Origin: Flavobacteriales bacterium
GTDB lineage: Bacteria > Bacteroidota > Bacteroidia > Flavobacteriales_F > PHOS-HE28
Assembly: GCA_023957375.1 (NCBI GenBank)
Contig: JAMLHB010000002.1
Span: forward strand, 992,001 to 1,056,000
Length of the DNA: 64,000 bases
Direction: 5' to 3'
The notes under the pieces are model-generated. The model was given only the letters and a program-made list of their open reading frames with translations, was not told where the DNA came from and did not search any database. The position numbers were made by a program, and so were the translations under genes. This document shows positions 32,773 to 42,403 of the stretch, piece by piece. Position 1 is the stretch's first letter; the number at the start of each line of letters is the position of its first letter.

Positions 32773-34923
32773 ATGCCCCCACGCCCCCCCTCTTCACCCT
32801 CCGCGAATGGCCAGGAAAACCGGACCGTGGGGCATGGCCCGGCACGCACCGATGAGTTCGCCTGGCTCAAGCTTAGCGAAGAGCAGCGCAATGCGGGGGT
32901 GCCCGATGCACAAACACGCCGGGTAATCGACTTCCTGGAGCACGAAAACGCCCATACCGAACAAGTACTGGCACCGCTTGCCCAGCTACGCCAAACCCTC
33001 TATGCCGAAATGAGGGCCCGGATCAAGGAGGATGACCTCGGGGTGCCGTACCGCGAAAATGGCTACTGGTACCGGTACCGGTTCGATCCCGGGGCGGAAT
33101 ATCCGGTGCACATGCGCGCCCCGGTGCTGGCGGACAAGAACCAGGTGCCGGCCGTATTCACCGACTTCTTAGATGAACCCGCCTTGGCCGCAGAGCACGA
33201 GTTTTTCGACTTGGCCGATTTTGAGATCTCCCCTGGAAACGGGTTGATGGCGTACAGCATCGATACCGTGGGGCGACGACTGTATGAGATCCGGTTCCGG
33301 AACCTGGCCACCGGGGAGGACCTTCCCGACGTGATCACCCACGCCAGTGAGGGGGGCGCCTTTGCCGACGACCGCACCTTCTTTTACGTGCGCAAGGACC
33401 GCAGCCTGCGCAATGCACGGGTATACCGCCACATCATCGGCACCAACCCGGCCTCCGACGAGGAGGTGTTCCATGAAAAAAACAGGGCCTATAGTTGCGA
33501 AGTGTACCGCAGCCGCTCGGACCGCTTTGTGGTCATCACCTCGGAAAGCACGCTCTCCAGTGAACACCGTTTGCTGCGCACCGATGACCCCATGGGCCGG
33601 TTCCAGTTGCTCTTTCCGCGAGAAAGGCGCCATGAGCTCAGCATCATGCATGCCGCAGACTCCGCCGACCCGGCCGGCCCAGGCACGTTCTACCTGCTCA
33701 CCAACTGGAAAGCACGCAACTTCCGCCTGATGCAATGCCCCGGCAACCGCACCGAAAAGAGCGCATGGACGGAACTGGTGCCCCACCGCACCGATGTGCT
33801 GCTGGAGGATGTTGAGGTGTTTGTCGACCACTTGGTGCTCACCGAGCGCGTGAACGGCCTGGTACACCTGCGCATCAGGCAGATCAGCAGCGGCCGTGAG
33901 CACCAAGTCCGGTTCAACGACCCGGCCTACGTGGCCTACGGCGGTACCAACCCGGACCCCGATAGCACCAAGTTCCGATACGGATACAGCTCGCTCACCA
34001 CGCCTTCCAGCATCTTCGAGCATGATCTGCTGGCGGGAACGGACAAGCTGCTGAAGCAACAGGAAGTGGAGGGCGGCTACGATGCGGCGCAGTACATGGG
34101 CGAGCGCATCTGGGCCACGGCGGCGGACGGTGTGCAGGTGCCCATCAGCGTGGTGCACCGCCGCGACCTGCCCATGGACGGCCTGGCACCCCTGCTGCTG
34201 TATGGTTATGGCGCCTACGGCATCACCGTGGAACCCGTGTTCAGCAGCGCCCGGATCAGCCTGCTGGACCGGGGGTTTGTGTTCGCCATTGCCCACGTGC
34301 GGGGGGGGGAGGAACTGGGCCGGGCCTGGTACGAGGATGGCCGCATGGAGCACAAGATGAACAGCTTCAGCGATTTCATCGCCTGTGGCGAGCTATTGGC
34401 CTCTGATGGCCACGCCGACCCCAAGCGGATCTATGCCATGGGCGGAAGTGCCGGGGGGCTGCTGGTGGGCGCAGCAATGAACATGCGGCCCGACCTGTGG
34501 GACGCCATTGTGGCCGAGGTGCCCTTCGTGGATGTGGTGAACACCATGCTCGACCCGGCCTTGCCCCTGACCACCGGCGAGTACGACGAGTGGGGCGACC
34601 CGCGCCAACCCGATGTCTTGCAGCGCATGCTGGCCTATTCGCCATATGACAACGTGCATGATGCCGACTATCCCGCGCTATTGGCCACCACTGGTTTTCA
34701 CGATAGCCAAGTGCAGTATTGGGAGCCTGCCAAATGGGTGGCCCGGCTGCGTGAACACCAAATGGGGGACCGGCCCCTGCTGCTGTGGACCAACATGGAG
34801 GCCGGCCATGGTGGAGCGACCGGCCGCTTCGAGCGGTTGCAGGAAGTGGCCCGCATCTATGCTTTCCTGCTTGGCCGCGCCGCACGCAAGGGGCACGGCA
34901 CGCACGGAATGAACGGCATGTGA
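32773..34923 (+). CDS. S9A oligopeptidase B-like peptidase
   Basis: 716 residues of the prolyl-oligopeptidase family, with an N-terminal seven-bladed propeller (about 90-430) and a C-terminal alpha/beta-hydrolase. The catalytic Ser is in YAMGGSAGGLLVG (about 560), Asp in GFHDSQVQYWEP and His in EAGHGGATGRF; HVRGGEELGRAWYEDGR is the oligopeptidase B segment. The N-terminus is Pro/Ser-rich but lacks a clear signal, so the enzyme may be cytosolic. Oligopeptidase B cleaves after basic residues in short peptides. A weak -7 box (TAAATTCG, 32719-32726) lies upstream. The start is the first ATG of the frame and could be slightly further downstream. Confidence 0.92.
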   Translation: MPPRPPSSPSANGQENRTVGHGPARTDEFAWLKLSEEQRNAGVPDAQTRRVIDFLEHENAHTEQVLAPLAQLRQTLYAEMRARIKEDDLGVPYRENGYWYRYRFDPGAEYPVHMRAPVLADKNQVPAVFTDFLDEPALAAEHEFFDLADFEISPGNGLMAYSIDTVGRRLYEIRFRNLATGEDLPDVITHASEGGAFADDRTFFYVRKDRSLRNARVYRHIIGTNPASDEEVFHEKNRAYSCEVYRSRSDRFVVITSESTLSSEHRLLRTDDPMGRFQLLFPRERRHELSIMHAADSADPAGPGTFYLLTNWKARNFRLMQCPGNRTEKSAWTELVPHRTDVLLEDVEVFVDHLVLTERVNGLVHLRIRQISSGREHQVRFNDPAYVAYGGTNPDPDSTKFRYGYSSLTTPSSIFEHDLLAGTDKLLKQQEVEGGYDAAQYMGERIWATAADGVQVPISVVHRRDLPMDGLAPLLLYGYGAYGITVEPVFSSARISLLDRGFVFAIAHVRGGEELGRAWYEDGRMEHKMNSFSDFIACGELLASDGHADPKRIYAMGGSAGGLLVGAAMNMRPDLWDAIVAEVPFVDVVNTMLDPALPLTTGEYDEWGDPRQPDVLQRMLAYSPYDNVHDADYPALLATTGFHDSQVQYWEPAKWVARLREHQMGDRPLLLWTNMEAGHGGATGRFERLQEVARIYAFLLGRAARKGHGTHGMNGM

Positions 34924-34930
34924 TCCCGGC

Positions 34931-35161
34931 CTACCCGGCCAAGCGCTCAGCCAGCAGGATGTCCTCCAGCACCATGGGCATCACCTCCATGGGCCGGTGC
35001 GGTTCACGGCGCGAACGTTCATACTCCCCGATGGTGGCGAAATACAGGCGGCATTCGTCATTGGTCTCCACTTCCCACACCACGCCGTACACCTCCCTGC
35101 CGCTGCGCAAGCGGAACCGACAATGCGCATGCATGTATTCCCGGATGTTCGGTAGGCCCAT
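34931..35161 (-). CDS. Small conserved-looking protein, unknown function
   Basis: 76 residues, convergent with the S9 peptidase gene. It is rich in charged and aromatic residues, beta-strand-like (RLRSGREVYGVVWEVE, CRLYFATIGEYERSR) and has a helical tail, but no family was recognised. A minus-strand -7 box TACCTTCG at 35178-35185 is 16 bases before the ATG, and the palindrome at 35218-35233 lies about 57 bases upstream. Promoter and codon use like its neighbours support a real gene. Confidence 0.65.
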   Translation of the reverse strand: MGLPNIREYMHAHCRFRLRSGREVYGVVWEVETNDECRLYFATIGEYERSRREPHRPMEVMPMVLEDILLAERLAG

Positions 35162-35217
35162 GGTGCATTGTTTGCACCGAAGGTAGCATGGGCCACCCTG
35201 CCCCGGAGGGTGAAAAC

Positions 35218-35233
35218 ATCAACGATCGTTGAT
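35218..35233. promoter_or_regulatory. Perfect 16-bp palindrome ATCAACGATCGTTGAT
   Basis: A perfect inverted repeat in the 92-base gap between the lytic transglycosylase stop and the small gene at 34931-35161. Closely related sequences occur in three other intergenic places of the window (36791-36806, 55842-55857 and 63982-63997). It has the form of a dimeric transcription-factor site; the protein is unknown. Confidence 0.55.
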
Positions 35234-35253
35234 AACCCCGCCAAGGATTTCCC

Positions 35254-36729
35254 TCAACCCTTGTCCACCGCCACCTTGATGCGCTTGCCCACCTTCAAAT
35301 GGCGCGTGTTCATCTCGCCGTTCAGCCGCCGGATGTCCTCCACGGTAACTCCCGGATAGTTCTTCGCGATCTCCCACAAGGTGTCGCCTGGCTGAATGGT
35401 GTGGTAGATGTAATCCCTGCTTTCCGCGCCGGCCCTGGCTTCTTCGTTCCCACTGGCGGCTTGCTGCGGGGTGGCTTCCGCTGGCTTGTGCAGCACCAAC
35501 CGCTGGCCAATATGGATGCGGTCGCCATGGATCTGGTTCCACCGGCGGAGGTCGTGCACGCTCACCCGGTTGCGCTGTGCGATCAACCCCAGGGATTCCC
35601 CCTTGCGCACCACATGGAAGCTGCGCCCCGATGGTGCCTGTGTTGCCTGCGGTGCCCGGGCCGATGCCGTTGCGGGCGCCGGTGCGGTTAGGTCCGGTTG
35701 GTAGCTGCGCGAAATGGAATCCTCACCCTGGATGAATGCCGCCACATACTGTACCGGGAGGTACACGGTGGCCGGCCATTTCATCTCCGGCACCACCCCC
35801 AACTTGAACACCGGGTTGAGGTCGCGCAGCTCTTGCGCCGGGGCGCCGATGATGGCCGCGAGCGTATCCAGCACCAACGGATAGCGCACGTGCACCGTGT
35901 CCACTTCGTACGCACAATAGTTGGGGATCACCGGGAAGATGTTGTGTTCCGCAGCGTGGTTGAAGATGTAGTTCACCGCAATGAACGCCGGGACGTAGCC
36001 GCGTGTTTCGCGGGGCAGGAAGTCGTACACCTTCCAATAATCCAAGGTGCCGCCCGCGCGGCGCACGGCCTTGTTCACATTGCCCGGCCCGCAGTTGTAT
36101 GCCGCCAGGGCCAGTTCCCAATCACCGAACGCCTGGTACAGGTCTTTCAAGTACCGGCAAGCGGCATCCGTGCTCTTGTAAATGTCGCATCGCTCATCCA
36201 CATAACTGTCCGAGCGCAGGCCGTACAACTTACCCGTACCGATGATGAACTGCCAAAGCCCCACGGCCGCCGCACGGGAGCGGGCTCCGGGATACAGCGC
36301 ACTTTCCACCACGGCCAGGTACTTCAGCTCCTGGGGCAGGCCGTAACGGTCCAGGGCTTGTTCAAAAACCGGGAAGTACAGTTGCGCCAGCCCGAGCATG
36401 CGCGCGGTTTGTTCCTGCTTGCGCTGGGCGTACATGTCGATGTAGGCACGCACCGGCTGGTTGTACGTGAGCTTGAAGGGGGTGCGTTCATCCAAGGCCA
36501 ACAGACGCTCCCGATAGGATTCCTCGGGCCATGCGGGCACCTCGCCCGGGGCATAGCCGTGTACGTTCAGTTCATCACGGTCCGTGACGAAGGGGTCGTT
36601 CTTCAGCCATGGCAACCGGCTAAGCTCATCAATGCGTTCCAGCACGGGATCGACGGGCAAAAGCGCGTCTTGTGCAACTACGCCCGCCGGAAGGGCGAGC
36701 AGCGCCAATATCAGGTGTCGGATGTGCAT
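35254..36729 (-). CDS. Membrane-bound-type lytic transglycosylase with two LysM domains (MltD-like)
   Basis: 491 residues with a signal peptide of ~19 residues. The SLT domain (about 110-260) shows the catalytic Glu in VESALYPGARSRAAAVGLWQF and the motif ELALAAYNCGPGNVNKAVRR. Two C-terminal LysM domains bind glycan: GRSFHVVRKGESLGLIAQR (about 370) and YIYHTIQPGDTLWEIAKN (about 440). It cleaves peptidoglycan glycan strands to 1,6-anhydro ends in the periplasm. A minus-strand -7-like box GATATTCG (36738-36745) lies 8 bases before the start. It forms part of the envelope block with gatA, tatA and the EnvC-like gene. Confidence 0.93.
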   Translation of the reverse strand: MHIRHLILALLALPAGVVAQDALLPVDPVLERIDELSRLPWLKNDPFVTDRDELNVHGYAPGEVPAWPEESYRERLLALDERTPFKLTYNQPVRAYIDMYAQRKQEQTARMLGLAQLYFPVFEQALDRYGLPQELKYLAVVESALYPGARSRAAAVGLWQFIIGTGKLYGLRSDSYVDERCDIYKSTDAACRYLKDLYQAFGDWELALAAYNCGPGNVNKAVRRAGGTLDYWKVYDFLPRETRGYVPAFIAVNYIFNHAAEHNIFPVIPNYCAYEVDTVHVRYPLVLDTLAAIIGAPAQELRDLNPVFKLGVVPEMKWPATVYLPVQYVAAFIQGEDSISRSYQPDLTAPAPATASARAPQATQAPSGRSFHVVRKGESLGLIAQRNRVSVHDLRRWNQIHGDRIHIGQRLVLHKPAEATPQQAASGNEEARAGAESRDYIYHTIQPGDTLWEIAKNYPGVTVEDIRRLNGEMNTRHLKVGKRIKVAVDKG

Positions 36730-36790
36730 GGGGGATGCGAATATCGCAATTCATACGTGGTTGGGCCGGGGATGTTGTGCTGGCAACTGC

Positions 36791-36806
36791 CAACGATCGA
36801 TCGTTG
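36791..36806. promoter_or_regulatory. Palindrome CAACGATCGATCGTTG
   Basis: A perfect 16-bp inverted repeat, 61 bases upstream of the lytic transglycosylase start and just past the gatA stop. It shares the half-site CAACGATC with the palindrome at 35218-35233, with the two halves moved 4 bp further apart. Confidence 0.5.
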
Positions 36807-36837
36807 AGGGAATGCCGGAAGCGCGTGGCCGTGGCCC

Positions 36838-38244
36838 CTATGCGCCAAACACCTGCCGCGCCACCGCCAACAACCGCTCATCCCCGAACGGCTTGGCCAT
36901 CAACTGGATGCCGAACGGCATGCCGTTGGAGTGGGTGCCTGCGGGGATGGAAATGGCGGGCACCCCGGCCAGGTTGGCCTGCACGGTAAAAATATCCTGC
37001 AGGTACATGGCCACCGGATCGCTGATGTGTCCGTGTGGAAATGCCGTAATCGGGCATGTGGGGGTGAGCAGCACATCGCATGCCGCCAGGTCGCGGAGGG
37101 TGTTGTCACGGATCAGGCGCCTCACCCGCATGCCTTGGGCGTAGTAGGCATCGTAATAGCCCGCGCTCAGCACAAAGGTGCCCAACAGGATGCGGCGCTT
37201 CACTTCGGGACCGAAGCCCTGGGAGCGGCTTTTCCGGTAGACCTCCTCCACCCCGTGTGCATCCTTGGCCCTGTGGCCATAGCGGATGCCGTCGAACCGG
37301 GCGAGGTTGCTGCTGGCCTCGGCGGTGGACAGGATGTAATAGGCCGGCACGAACAGGTCGGCCAGGGCCAGTTCCATGGGCACCACTTCGTGGCCTTCAT
37401 CGCGCAAGCGGTCCAGTTGTTGGTGCACGTGGGCCTTGATCTCCGGGTCCATGCCCGCATGGTCCAGGCAGTGGGTGTAATAGCCCACCTTCAGGCGCTT
37501 GGGCACCTCCGCGGTCCCGAAGGGCACGTGGCTGCTGGTATTGTCCCTTTCATCGGGCCCTGCGATCACCTCGTAGACGCTCTGCACATCGCGCACATCG
37601 TGGGCCAAGGGCCCGATCTGGTCAAACGAGCTGGCAAAGGCAATGAGGCCGTAGCGGCTCACTCTTCCGTAGGTGGGCTTGAACCCGGCTACCCCGCAGA
37701 ACGATGCCGGCTGGCGAATGGACCCGCCCGTGTCGCTCGCCAAGGCGATGTGGCAGATACCGGCCGCCACCGATGCGGCGGCACCTCCGCTGCTTCCGCC
37801 GGGAACCCGCGCGGCATCGTGCGGATTGCCCACCGGCCCATAGGTACTGGTCTCGTTGCTGGAGCCCATGGCGAACTCGTCGCAATTGGTGCGGCCGATG
37901 ATCACCGCGTCGGCGGCCAACAGGCGCTCCACCACCGTGGCGCTGTACGGGCTTGTATACCCCTGCAGCATGTGGGAGGCGGCGGTAACGCGGTGTTCCG
38001 CGTAGCACAGGTTGTCCTTGATGCTGACCACCGCACCGGCCAATGCGCCGGCCTCGCCCTTGGCCCGTTTCGCATCCACTGCGGCGGCTTGCTCCAAGGC
38101 GCTTTGTTCAAAAAGCTCCGGGAAGATGTTCAGGTGGGCTTTGGCCTTGGCCTGTTCCAGGGCCGCACGGGTGATGGCGGCCACATTGGTCAACCCGGAA
38201 GCCAACGCCTTCTTGGCCTCGTGGAACGTACGGGGCATGACCAT
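36838..38244 (-). CDS. gatA: Asp-tRNA(Asn)/Glu-tRNA(Gln) amidotransferase subunit A
   Basis: 468 residues of the amidase-signature family. The Ser-cisSer-Lys triad is visible: Lys in AGAVVSIKDNLCYAEH, Ser in GGSSGGAAASVAAG and Ser in ASDTGGSIRQPASFCG. GatA releases ammonia from glutamine for the GatB kinase/amidase; gatB and gatC are not in the window. Start choice is uncertain: ATG at 38244 or 38238, or a TTG at 38265 that overlaps the tatA stop. The gene directly follows tatA and is probably translated from the same message. asnS is also present, so the complex may mainly serve Gln-tRNA formation (inference). Confidence 0.92.
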   Translation of the reverse strand: MVMPRTFHEAKKALASGLTNVAAITRAALEQAKAKAHLNIFPELFEQSALEQAAAVDAKRAKGEAGALAGAVVSIKDNLCYAEHRVTAASHMLQGYTSPYSATVVERLLAADAVIIGRTNCDEFAMGSSNETSTYGPVGNPHDAARVPGGSSGGAAASVAAGICHIALASDTGGSIRQPASFCGVAGFKPTYGRVSRYGLIAFASSFDQIGPLAHDVRDVQSVYEVIAGPDERDNTSSHVPFGTAEVPKRLKVGYYTHCLDHAGMDPEIKAHVHQQLDRLRDEGHEVVPMELALADLFVPAYYILSTAEASSNLARFDGIRYGHRAKDAHGVEEVYRKSRSQGFGPEVKRRILLGTFVLSAGYYDAYYAQGMRVRRLIRDNTLRDLAACDVLLTPTCPITAFPHGHISDPVAMYLQDIFTVQANLAGVPAISIPAGTHSNGMPFGIQLMAKPFGDERLLAVARQVFGA

Positions 38245-38261
38245 GTTGCCGATGCGCGCGC

Positions 38262-38423
38262 TCAAGGTTTATCGGACGGCGTTGCGTCGTCCTTCTGGGC
38301 GTCCTTGAATTCCTTCATGCCCCTGCCCAGTCCACGCATCAGTTCAGGTATCTTCTTGCCGCCGAAGAGCAGCAGAAGCAAGGCGATGATGAGGATGATC
38401 TCCGTTGGACCTATTCTTCCCAT
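38262..38423 (-). CDS. tatA: Twin-arginine translocase subunit TatA/TatE
   Basis: A 53-residue protein, read here from sequence: it starts [20 protein letters not shown]. An N-terminal transmembrane helix is followed by the [21 protein letters not shown] amphipathic helix of TatA, then a short charged tail. TatA oligomerises to form the pore for folded proteins in the Tat system. tatB-/tatC-like genes are not in the window. A perfect minus-strand -7 box TACATTTG (38464-38471) lies 40 bases upstream. gatA follows within 20 bases or overlaps. Confidence 0.93.
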   Translation of the reverse strand: MGRIGPTEIILIIALLLLLFGGKKIPELMRGLGRGMKEFKDAQKDDATPSDKP

Positions 38424-38463
38424 GGTGCTGCGGCGACCGGTGATAGATGGCCGTCCGGAAGGA

Positions 38464-38471
38464 CAAATGTA
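38464..38471 (-). promoter_or_regulatory. -7 box TACATTTG of the tatA-gatA operon
   Basis: Exact TAnnTTTG on the minus strand, 40 bases upstream of tatA and about 45 bases past the stop of the EnvC-like gene. It suggests that tatA-gatA can be transcribed independently. Confidence 0.6.
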
Positions 38472-38517
38472 GTGCGTATGTCCGACCCCCGCCGGCTTCC
38501 GTTCCCGGGCAGGCAGC

Positions 38518-39795
38518 CTACTGCATGATCCAAGCGGCCGGGTTCACTTTTTGCAGTTGGCCGTCACTGCCGATCTTCCAGATCTCCAGGTGGGCCGTAC
38601 TGGCCCCGTCCTCGGTCATCACCGTACCCACCACCTGTTTGGTGTCCACCTTATCACCCTTGTTCACCGCCACGTCCCGCAGGTTGCTGTACACGGTGCG
38701 ATAGGCGCCGTGGCTGAGCATCACCGCCTTTCCCGCACCTGGGATCACAATCACACTGCTGACCTCACCCCGGAAGATGGCCCGCACCGGTACGCCGGGG
38801 TTGCAACCGATGTCCAAGCCGTTGTTCTCGATCTGGATCCCCTTGAGCACGGGGTGGGGCTGCTTGCCGAAACTGCTGGTGATGGTGCCTTTTTCCACCG
38901 GCCAGGGCAGTTTACCCCTGTTCTTCTCGAAATCGGCGTTGAGCTCCTTGGCCTCGGGCGTCAGTGAGAAGCCGGTGGCGGCCTTGGCTGCCGGGCTGGA
39001 AGTTTTGTTGGCGGCGGCCCTGCTGCGCGCGATCTCGGCCTCGATCGCCTTGCGGATGGCCGCGGCCAGTTCCTGGCGCTGCCGCTCCTGCTTGGCAAGG
39101 GTCTGTTTCAGCTGTCCCTCCTGCTTGCGCAATCCTTCCAGCGCGCCCTGCTGTTCTTTTTTGTCCTGGGCCAACTGGCGGGCTTCGCCCTGTTGCCGGT
39201 TCAACAAGGTGGACTTGTCCCTGCGGGTGTCCTCAAGTGCACCCACCTTTTCCTCCAACTGCCTGCGGGTATCTCCGATCAGTTCGGCCTGTTGGCTTCT
39301 GTGCCGGGCCAGTTGGTCCAGGTACCTGGACCGCCTGAAGGCCTGTGCGAAGCTTTCGGCCGCGAAGATGTAGCTGAGCCGGTCGTATGCGCTGCGGTTC
39401 ATGTAGGCGAACTGCACCATCCGTGCATATTCCTGCTTCAGGTGTTCCAGTTCGCCCTCCAGGTGGTGGATGCTGTCCCTCCCGTCCTGTATGGATCGAT
39501 CCATCCGCACCAGTTCACCGTTCATGGCCTGGATCAGCTCTTGGCGCTGTCCGATCTGCGCATCCAGCAGCTGCACCTGCTGCTGTGTGTTGCGCTGGGC
39601 GTTCCGCGCCTTGTCCAGCAGCGCACTGGTCTGCTTGATCTGCGCATCCAAGGCATCCTGCTTTTTCTGGAGCTCCTTCCTGCTCTGGGCCTGGGCGGGC
39701 ACTAAGCAGGCGGCCAGCAGCACGGCGGTGGCGCACCGCCTAATCCAAGCGGCCGAACTTCGCCGGTATGCGGAAAGGCAGTGCATTGGGCTCAT
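38518..39795 (-). CDS. EnvC-like murein hydrolase activator with degenerate LytM domain
   Basis: 425 residues: a signal peptide (ending PAQAQ), a long coiled coil (about 38-270) and a C-terminal LytM/M23 domain. The zinc-binding residues are not conserved: the His-x3-Asp site reads NNGLDIG and the HxH site reads TAHLEIW. The protein should therefore activate an amidase rather than cleave peptidoglycan, as EnvC does at the division site in E. coli. The start lies 56 bases inside the DUF4292 gene; no later Met would preserve the signal peptide, so the overlap appears real. Confidence 0.88.
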   Translation of the reverse strand: MSPMHCLSAYRRSSAAWIRRCATAVLLAACLVPAQAQSRKELQKKQDALDAQIKQTSALLDKARNAQRNTQQQVQLLDAQIGQRQELIQAMNGELVRMDRSIQDGRDSIHHLEGELEHLKQEYARMVQFAYMNRSAYDRLSYIFAAESFAQAFRRSRYLDQLARHRSQQAELIGDTRRQLEEKVGALEDTRRDKSTLLNRQQGEARQLAQDKKEQQGALEGLRKQEGQLKQTLAKQERQRQELAAAIRKAIEAEIARSRAAANKTSSPAAKAATGFSLTPEAKELNADFEKNRGKLPWPVEKGTITSSFGKQPHPVLKGIQIENNGLDIGCNPGVPVRAIFRGEVSSVIVIPGAGKAVMLSHGAYRTVYSNLRDVAVNKGDKVDTKQVVGTVMTEDGASTAHLEIWKIGSDGQLQKVNPAAWIMQ

Positions 39796-40639
39796 TGATC
39801 ACGATGCGGTCCAGGTGGATGCTGCCGCCGGCGCTCTGTCCGGGTGCCGACAAAGAAAGGGCTACCCGCTTTGGAATGGAATAACCGGAGATGGTTGTGC
39901 GGTCCATATAACGCACATCGGCCTGTTGATCGTGCACCAGATCGCTCACCATCACACGGTTCAACTGCAGGCTGTCCGGGTCCATCCAGTATTTGTACAC
40001 CACGGTTTCACGGCGCTCGGCCTGCCTGAGGATGCGCTCCAGCCGTTTTTCGCGTAGGTCCTTATTGTCCGGCAAGGTGTCCCACGGGGCGATCTCCTCC
40101 GCTGCGCGGATGAACTTGCGTCGTTCGCGCACGGCCAGCGAGTACATGCCTTCCTCCCTGCCGCTGCGGTACTTTTCCGTGGTGTCCAGCCCCATGGGCA
40201 GGCCCAGGAGGGCATCCTGCAACAGGCGCAGCCCGGGCCGCACGCCGAAGCGCGCTTGTGCCTGGTCGTTCGTGCCGGTCCAATACTGGTCGTGCAGCTT
40301 GTCGATGAACTTGAGCGAATCAGGCGTAAGCAGCACACGGGCCACTTCAATGCCCAATGCAGGGGTGACGCTGACCCAAATTGCGCTGTCGCGCACCAGG
40401 CGCAAATGGGCCTTGAAGCTTTTCCGCTCCCCGTGCATTTCCATGGAAATATCGGCCTTGGCCGCGAGGTGCCCCGGCACATGTGCCGCTGCGGCGGCAA
40501 GGCGGTCCACCAGTTGGGCGGCACTGCGCGGGTGCAGGTCGCGGGGAGCCGCGGCCGCGTCGGCCACCGCCCTGCTTCCGCGGCAGGCCAACAAGAACAT
40601 GGAGGCCCCCAGGACGGCGATCTGGAAGCGCCCCCTCAT
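39740..40639 (-). CDS. DUF4292 lipoprotein
   Basis: 299 residues with a lipobox (MFLLAC, Cys19). The body matches DUF4292, a Bacteroidota family related in fold to LolA/LolB-type lipid-binding proteins (the relation is general knowledge, not tested here). Characteristic blocks include KADISMEMHGERKSFKAHLR and LTPDSLKFIDKLHDQYW. It begins with ATGA overlap at the end of the TPR gene and overlaps the EnvC-like gene by 56 bases. Its place in the envelope operon suggests a role in lipoprotein or cell-wall assembly; function unproven. Confidence 0.88.
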   Translation of the reverse strand: MRGRFQIAVLGASMFLLACRGSRAVADAAAAPRDLHPRSAAQLVDRLAAAAAHVPGHLAAKADISMEMHGERKSFKAHLRLVRDSAIWVSVTPALGIEVARVLLTPDSLKFIDKLHDQYWTGTNDQAQARFGVRPGLRLLQDALLGLPMGLDTTEKYRSGREEGMYSLAVRERRKFIRAAEEIAPWDTLPDNKDLREKRLERILRQAERRETVVYKYWMDPDSLQLNRVMVSDLVHDQQADVRYMDRTTISGYSIPKRVALSLSAPGQSAGGSIHLDRIVINEPNALPFRIPAKFGRLD

Positions 40640-42396
40640 TCCACCAATTTGCCCTTATCCACCTTGCGGTCGATCAGTTCGCTGGCACCGCCGGCAGCCT
40701 GTGCCTTTTTCCACTGTTCCACGGCGCCGGCTTGGTCGTTCAGCTTGTACAGGATGTCGCCGTAGTGCTCCAACAGCACGCCTTCCGGCGCCGGGCTGGC
40801 CTTGATGGCCTTCTCCTGCCACTGCCTGGCCTCCCCGTATTTCCCCAGTTTATACAGGACCCATGCGTACGTGTCCATGTAGGTGGCCGTACCCGGGGCC
40901 AGTTCGTTGCTCCTGCGGCTCATTGCCTCAGCCTTGTCCAGCCGTTCACCGCGCACGCTGAGGTAATAGGCCCAGTTGTTCAGCACACCGGCGTCGTCCT
41001 TGTTGATGGCCAGCACGCGTTCGTATGCCGCATCGCTCTTTGCGTAGTCCTTCACCTCGTTGTACGTGTCGCCCAGCAGCCCGAGGAACTGGGCCTCCAA
41101 CGGCTTGTTGTCCACCACCATATCACGCCCCTGCACCAAGGCTTCGATCGCCTGGTCGTACTGCTTGAGCTGGTTGAGCGCGATGCCGTCGTACAGGAAC
41201 GGTTCGGGCTGCGAGGGGAAGAGTTCCGCGGCGGCCGCGGCATCCTGGTGCAGTGAGGTCCAATCCTGCAGTTGCAGGTCCAGTTGCAGCAGTGCGCCCC
41301 AGATGGGGAACTTGTCGCGCTCATGCACCAGTGCCTGGCGGAATGCATCGCGGGCTTCCTTCGGCTTGTCTTCCCGCATGAAGAAATCGCCTTCGATGGA
41401 GCTGGGCTTGCCGGATTCGGGATGGGCGGTCTTCATCACCTGGATGAGGGCATGGCTCTGTTCCACCAATTTTTGCCCCGTGCTGTCCGGCATCCCTTGG
41501 CCGCTGGCCTGGTAGAAGCCCAGCAACAACTGCATCTTGGGGTCGATGTCCAGGTCCGGGTCGGCAAATGCTTCGCGCAACTGCACGAATCCTTTGTCGT
41601 ACTCCCCCTCGTCGTAGTACAGCTGAGCCAGGGAGATGCGCGTCATGCTGTCGTCCGGGTCCGCCGCCAGGGCCTTGTGGTAGAGGTCCAGCGCCTTGTC
41701 CCTTTGGCCGAGCTCCATGTACACCTCGGCGAGCATGCCCATGTAGCGGTTGTCGTCGGGCTGTTCCGCCATGGCCCGTTCCAGCAGGCCGCGTGCCTTC
41801 TCCAACTGGCCTGCGCCCACGAGCATTTCGAACTCGCGTGTCACCAATTCCTCGTTCGTTCCAAATTGCTTCTCCAGGTCGCGGTACACCTTCTGGGCCT
41901 CGTCCACGTTGCCTTGCCTGGCCAAGACCTCGGCCAGCCCGAAATACACCTCGTAGCGTTCCGGCCATTTGTTCAGAATGCCCCTGTACGCCTTGGCCGC
42001 CCCTCCCAGGTCGCCCAGTTGGCTGCTGAGCTCGGCCAGCAGGAAGCGGTACCAAATGTTGCCGCCATCCGCCTCCACGGCCTTCCGGGCCATGGCCAAG
42101 GCCTCATCGCCCTGCTGTGACTGATGAAGGATCTTCGCCAGCTCGAACATCGCAGCCGCGTTCGACGGATCGAGCTTGATCACGCCGCGATACAACTGCA
42201 CCGCCTTGCCTGGATCTCCCTGCAACTTTGCGTTGGTGGCATCCAAGTAGAGGCGCATCACCTGGGCACGCTTGTCCTTGGGTGCCGCAGCCCGGCCCTC
42301 CACAGCCGCTGCATTGCCGCCATCACCCACTGTCTTTGCCCCCGCACAGCCCAATAGCAGCAGGAGGGACAAAAAGGGGATCAGTGCGTTCTTCAT
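40636..42396 (-). CDS. TPR-repeat lipoprotein
   Basis: 586 residues from the ATG at 42396; a TTG/GTG-type start five codons upstream is less likely. The lipobox is LLLLLGC (Cys17). At least ten tetratricopeptide repeats (about 50-560) with the W-LG-Y-A-F-A-P pattern are seen, for example YRFLLAELSSQLGDLGGAAK. Such lipoproteins act as envelope assembly scaffolds. It starts 8 bases after the nucleotidyltransferase gene and ends with ATGA overlap on DUF4292, so the three are one transcription unit. Confidence 0.9.
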   Translation of the reverse strand: MKNALIPFLSLLLLLGCAGAKTVGDGGNAAAVEGRAAAPKDKRAQVMRLYLDATNAKLQGDPGKAVQLYRGVIKLDPSNAAAMFELAKILHQSQQGDEALAMARKAVEADGGNIWYRFLLAELSSQLGDLGGAAKAYRGILNKWPERYEVYFGLAEVLARQGNVDEAQKVYRDLEKQFGTNEELVTREFEMLVGAGQLEKARGLLERAMAEQPDDNRYMGMLAEVYMELGQRDKALDLYHKALAADPDDSMTRISLAQLYYDEGEYDKGFVQLREAFADPDLDIDPKMQLLLGFYQASGQGMPDSTGQKLVEQSHALIQVMKTAHPESGKPSSIEGDFFMREDKPKEARDAFRQALVHERDKFPIWGALLQLDLQLQDWTSLHQDAAAAAELFPSQPEPFLYDGIALNQLKQYDQAIEALVQGRDMVVDNKPLEAQFLGLLGDTYNEVKDYAKSDAAYERVLAINKDDAGVLNNWAYYLSVRGERLDKAEAMSRRSNELAPGTATYMDTYAWVLYKLGKYGEARQWQEKAIKASPAPEGVLLEHYGDILYKLNDQAGAVEQWKKAQAAGGASELIDRKVDKGKLVE

Positions 42397-42403
42397 GTGC
42401 ACG

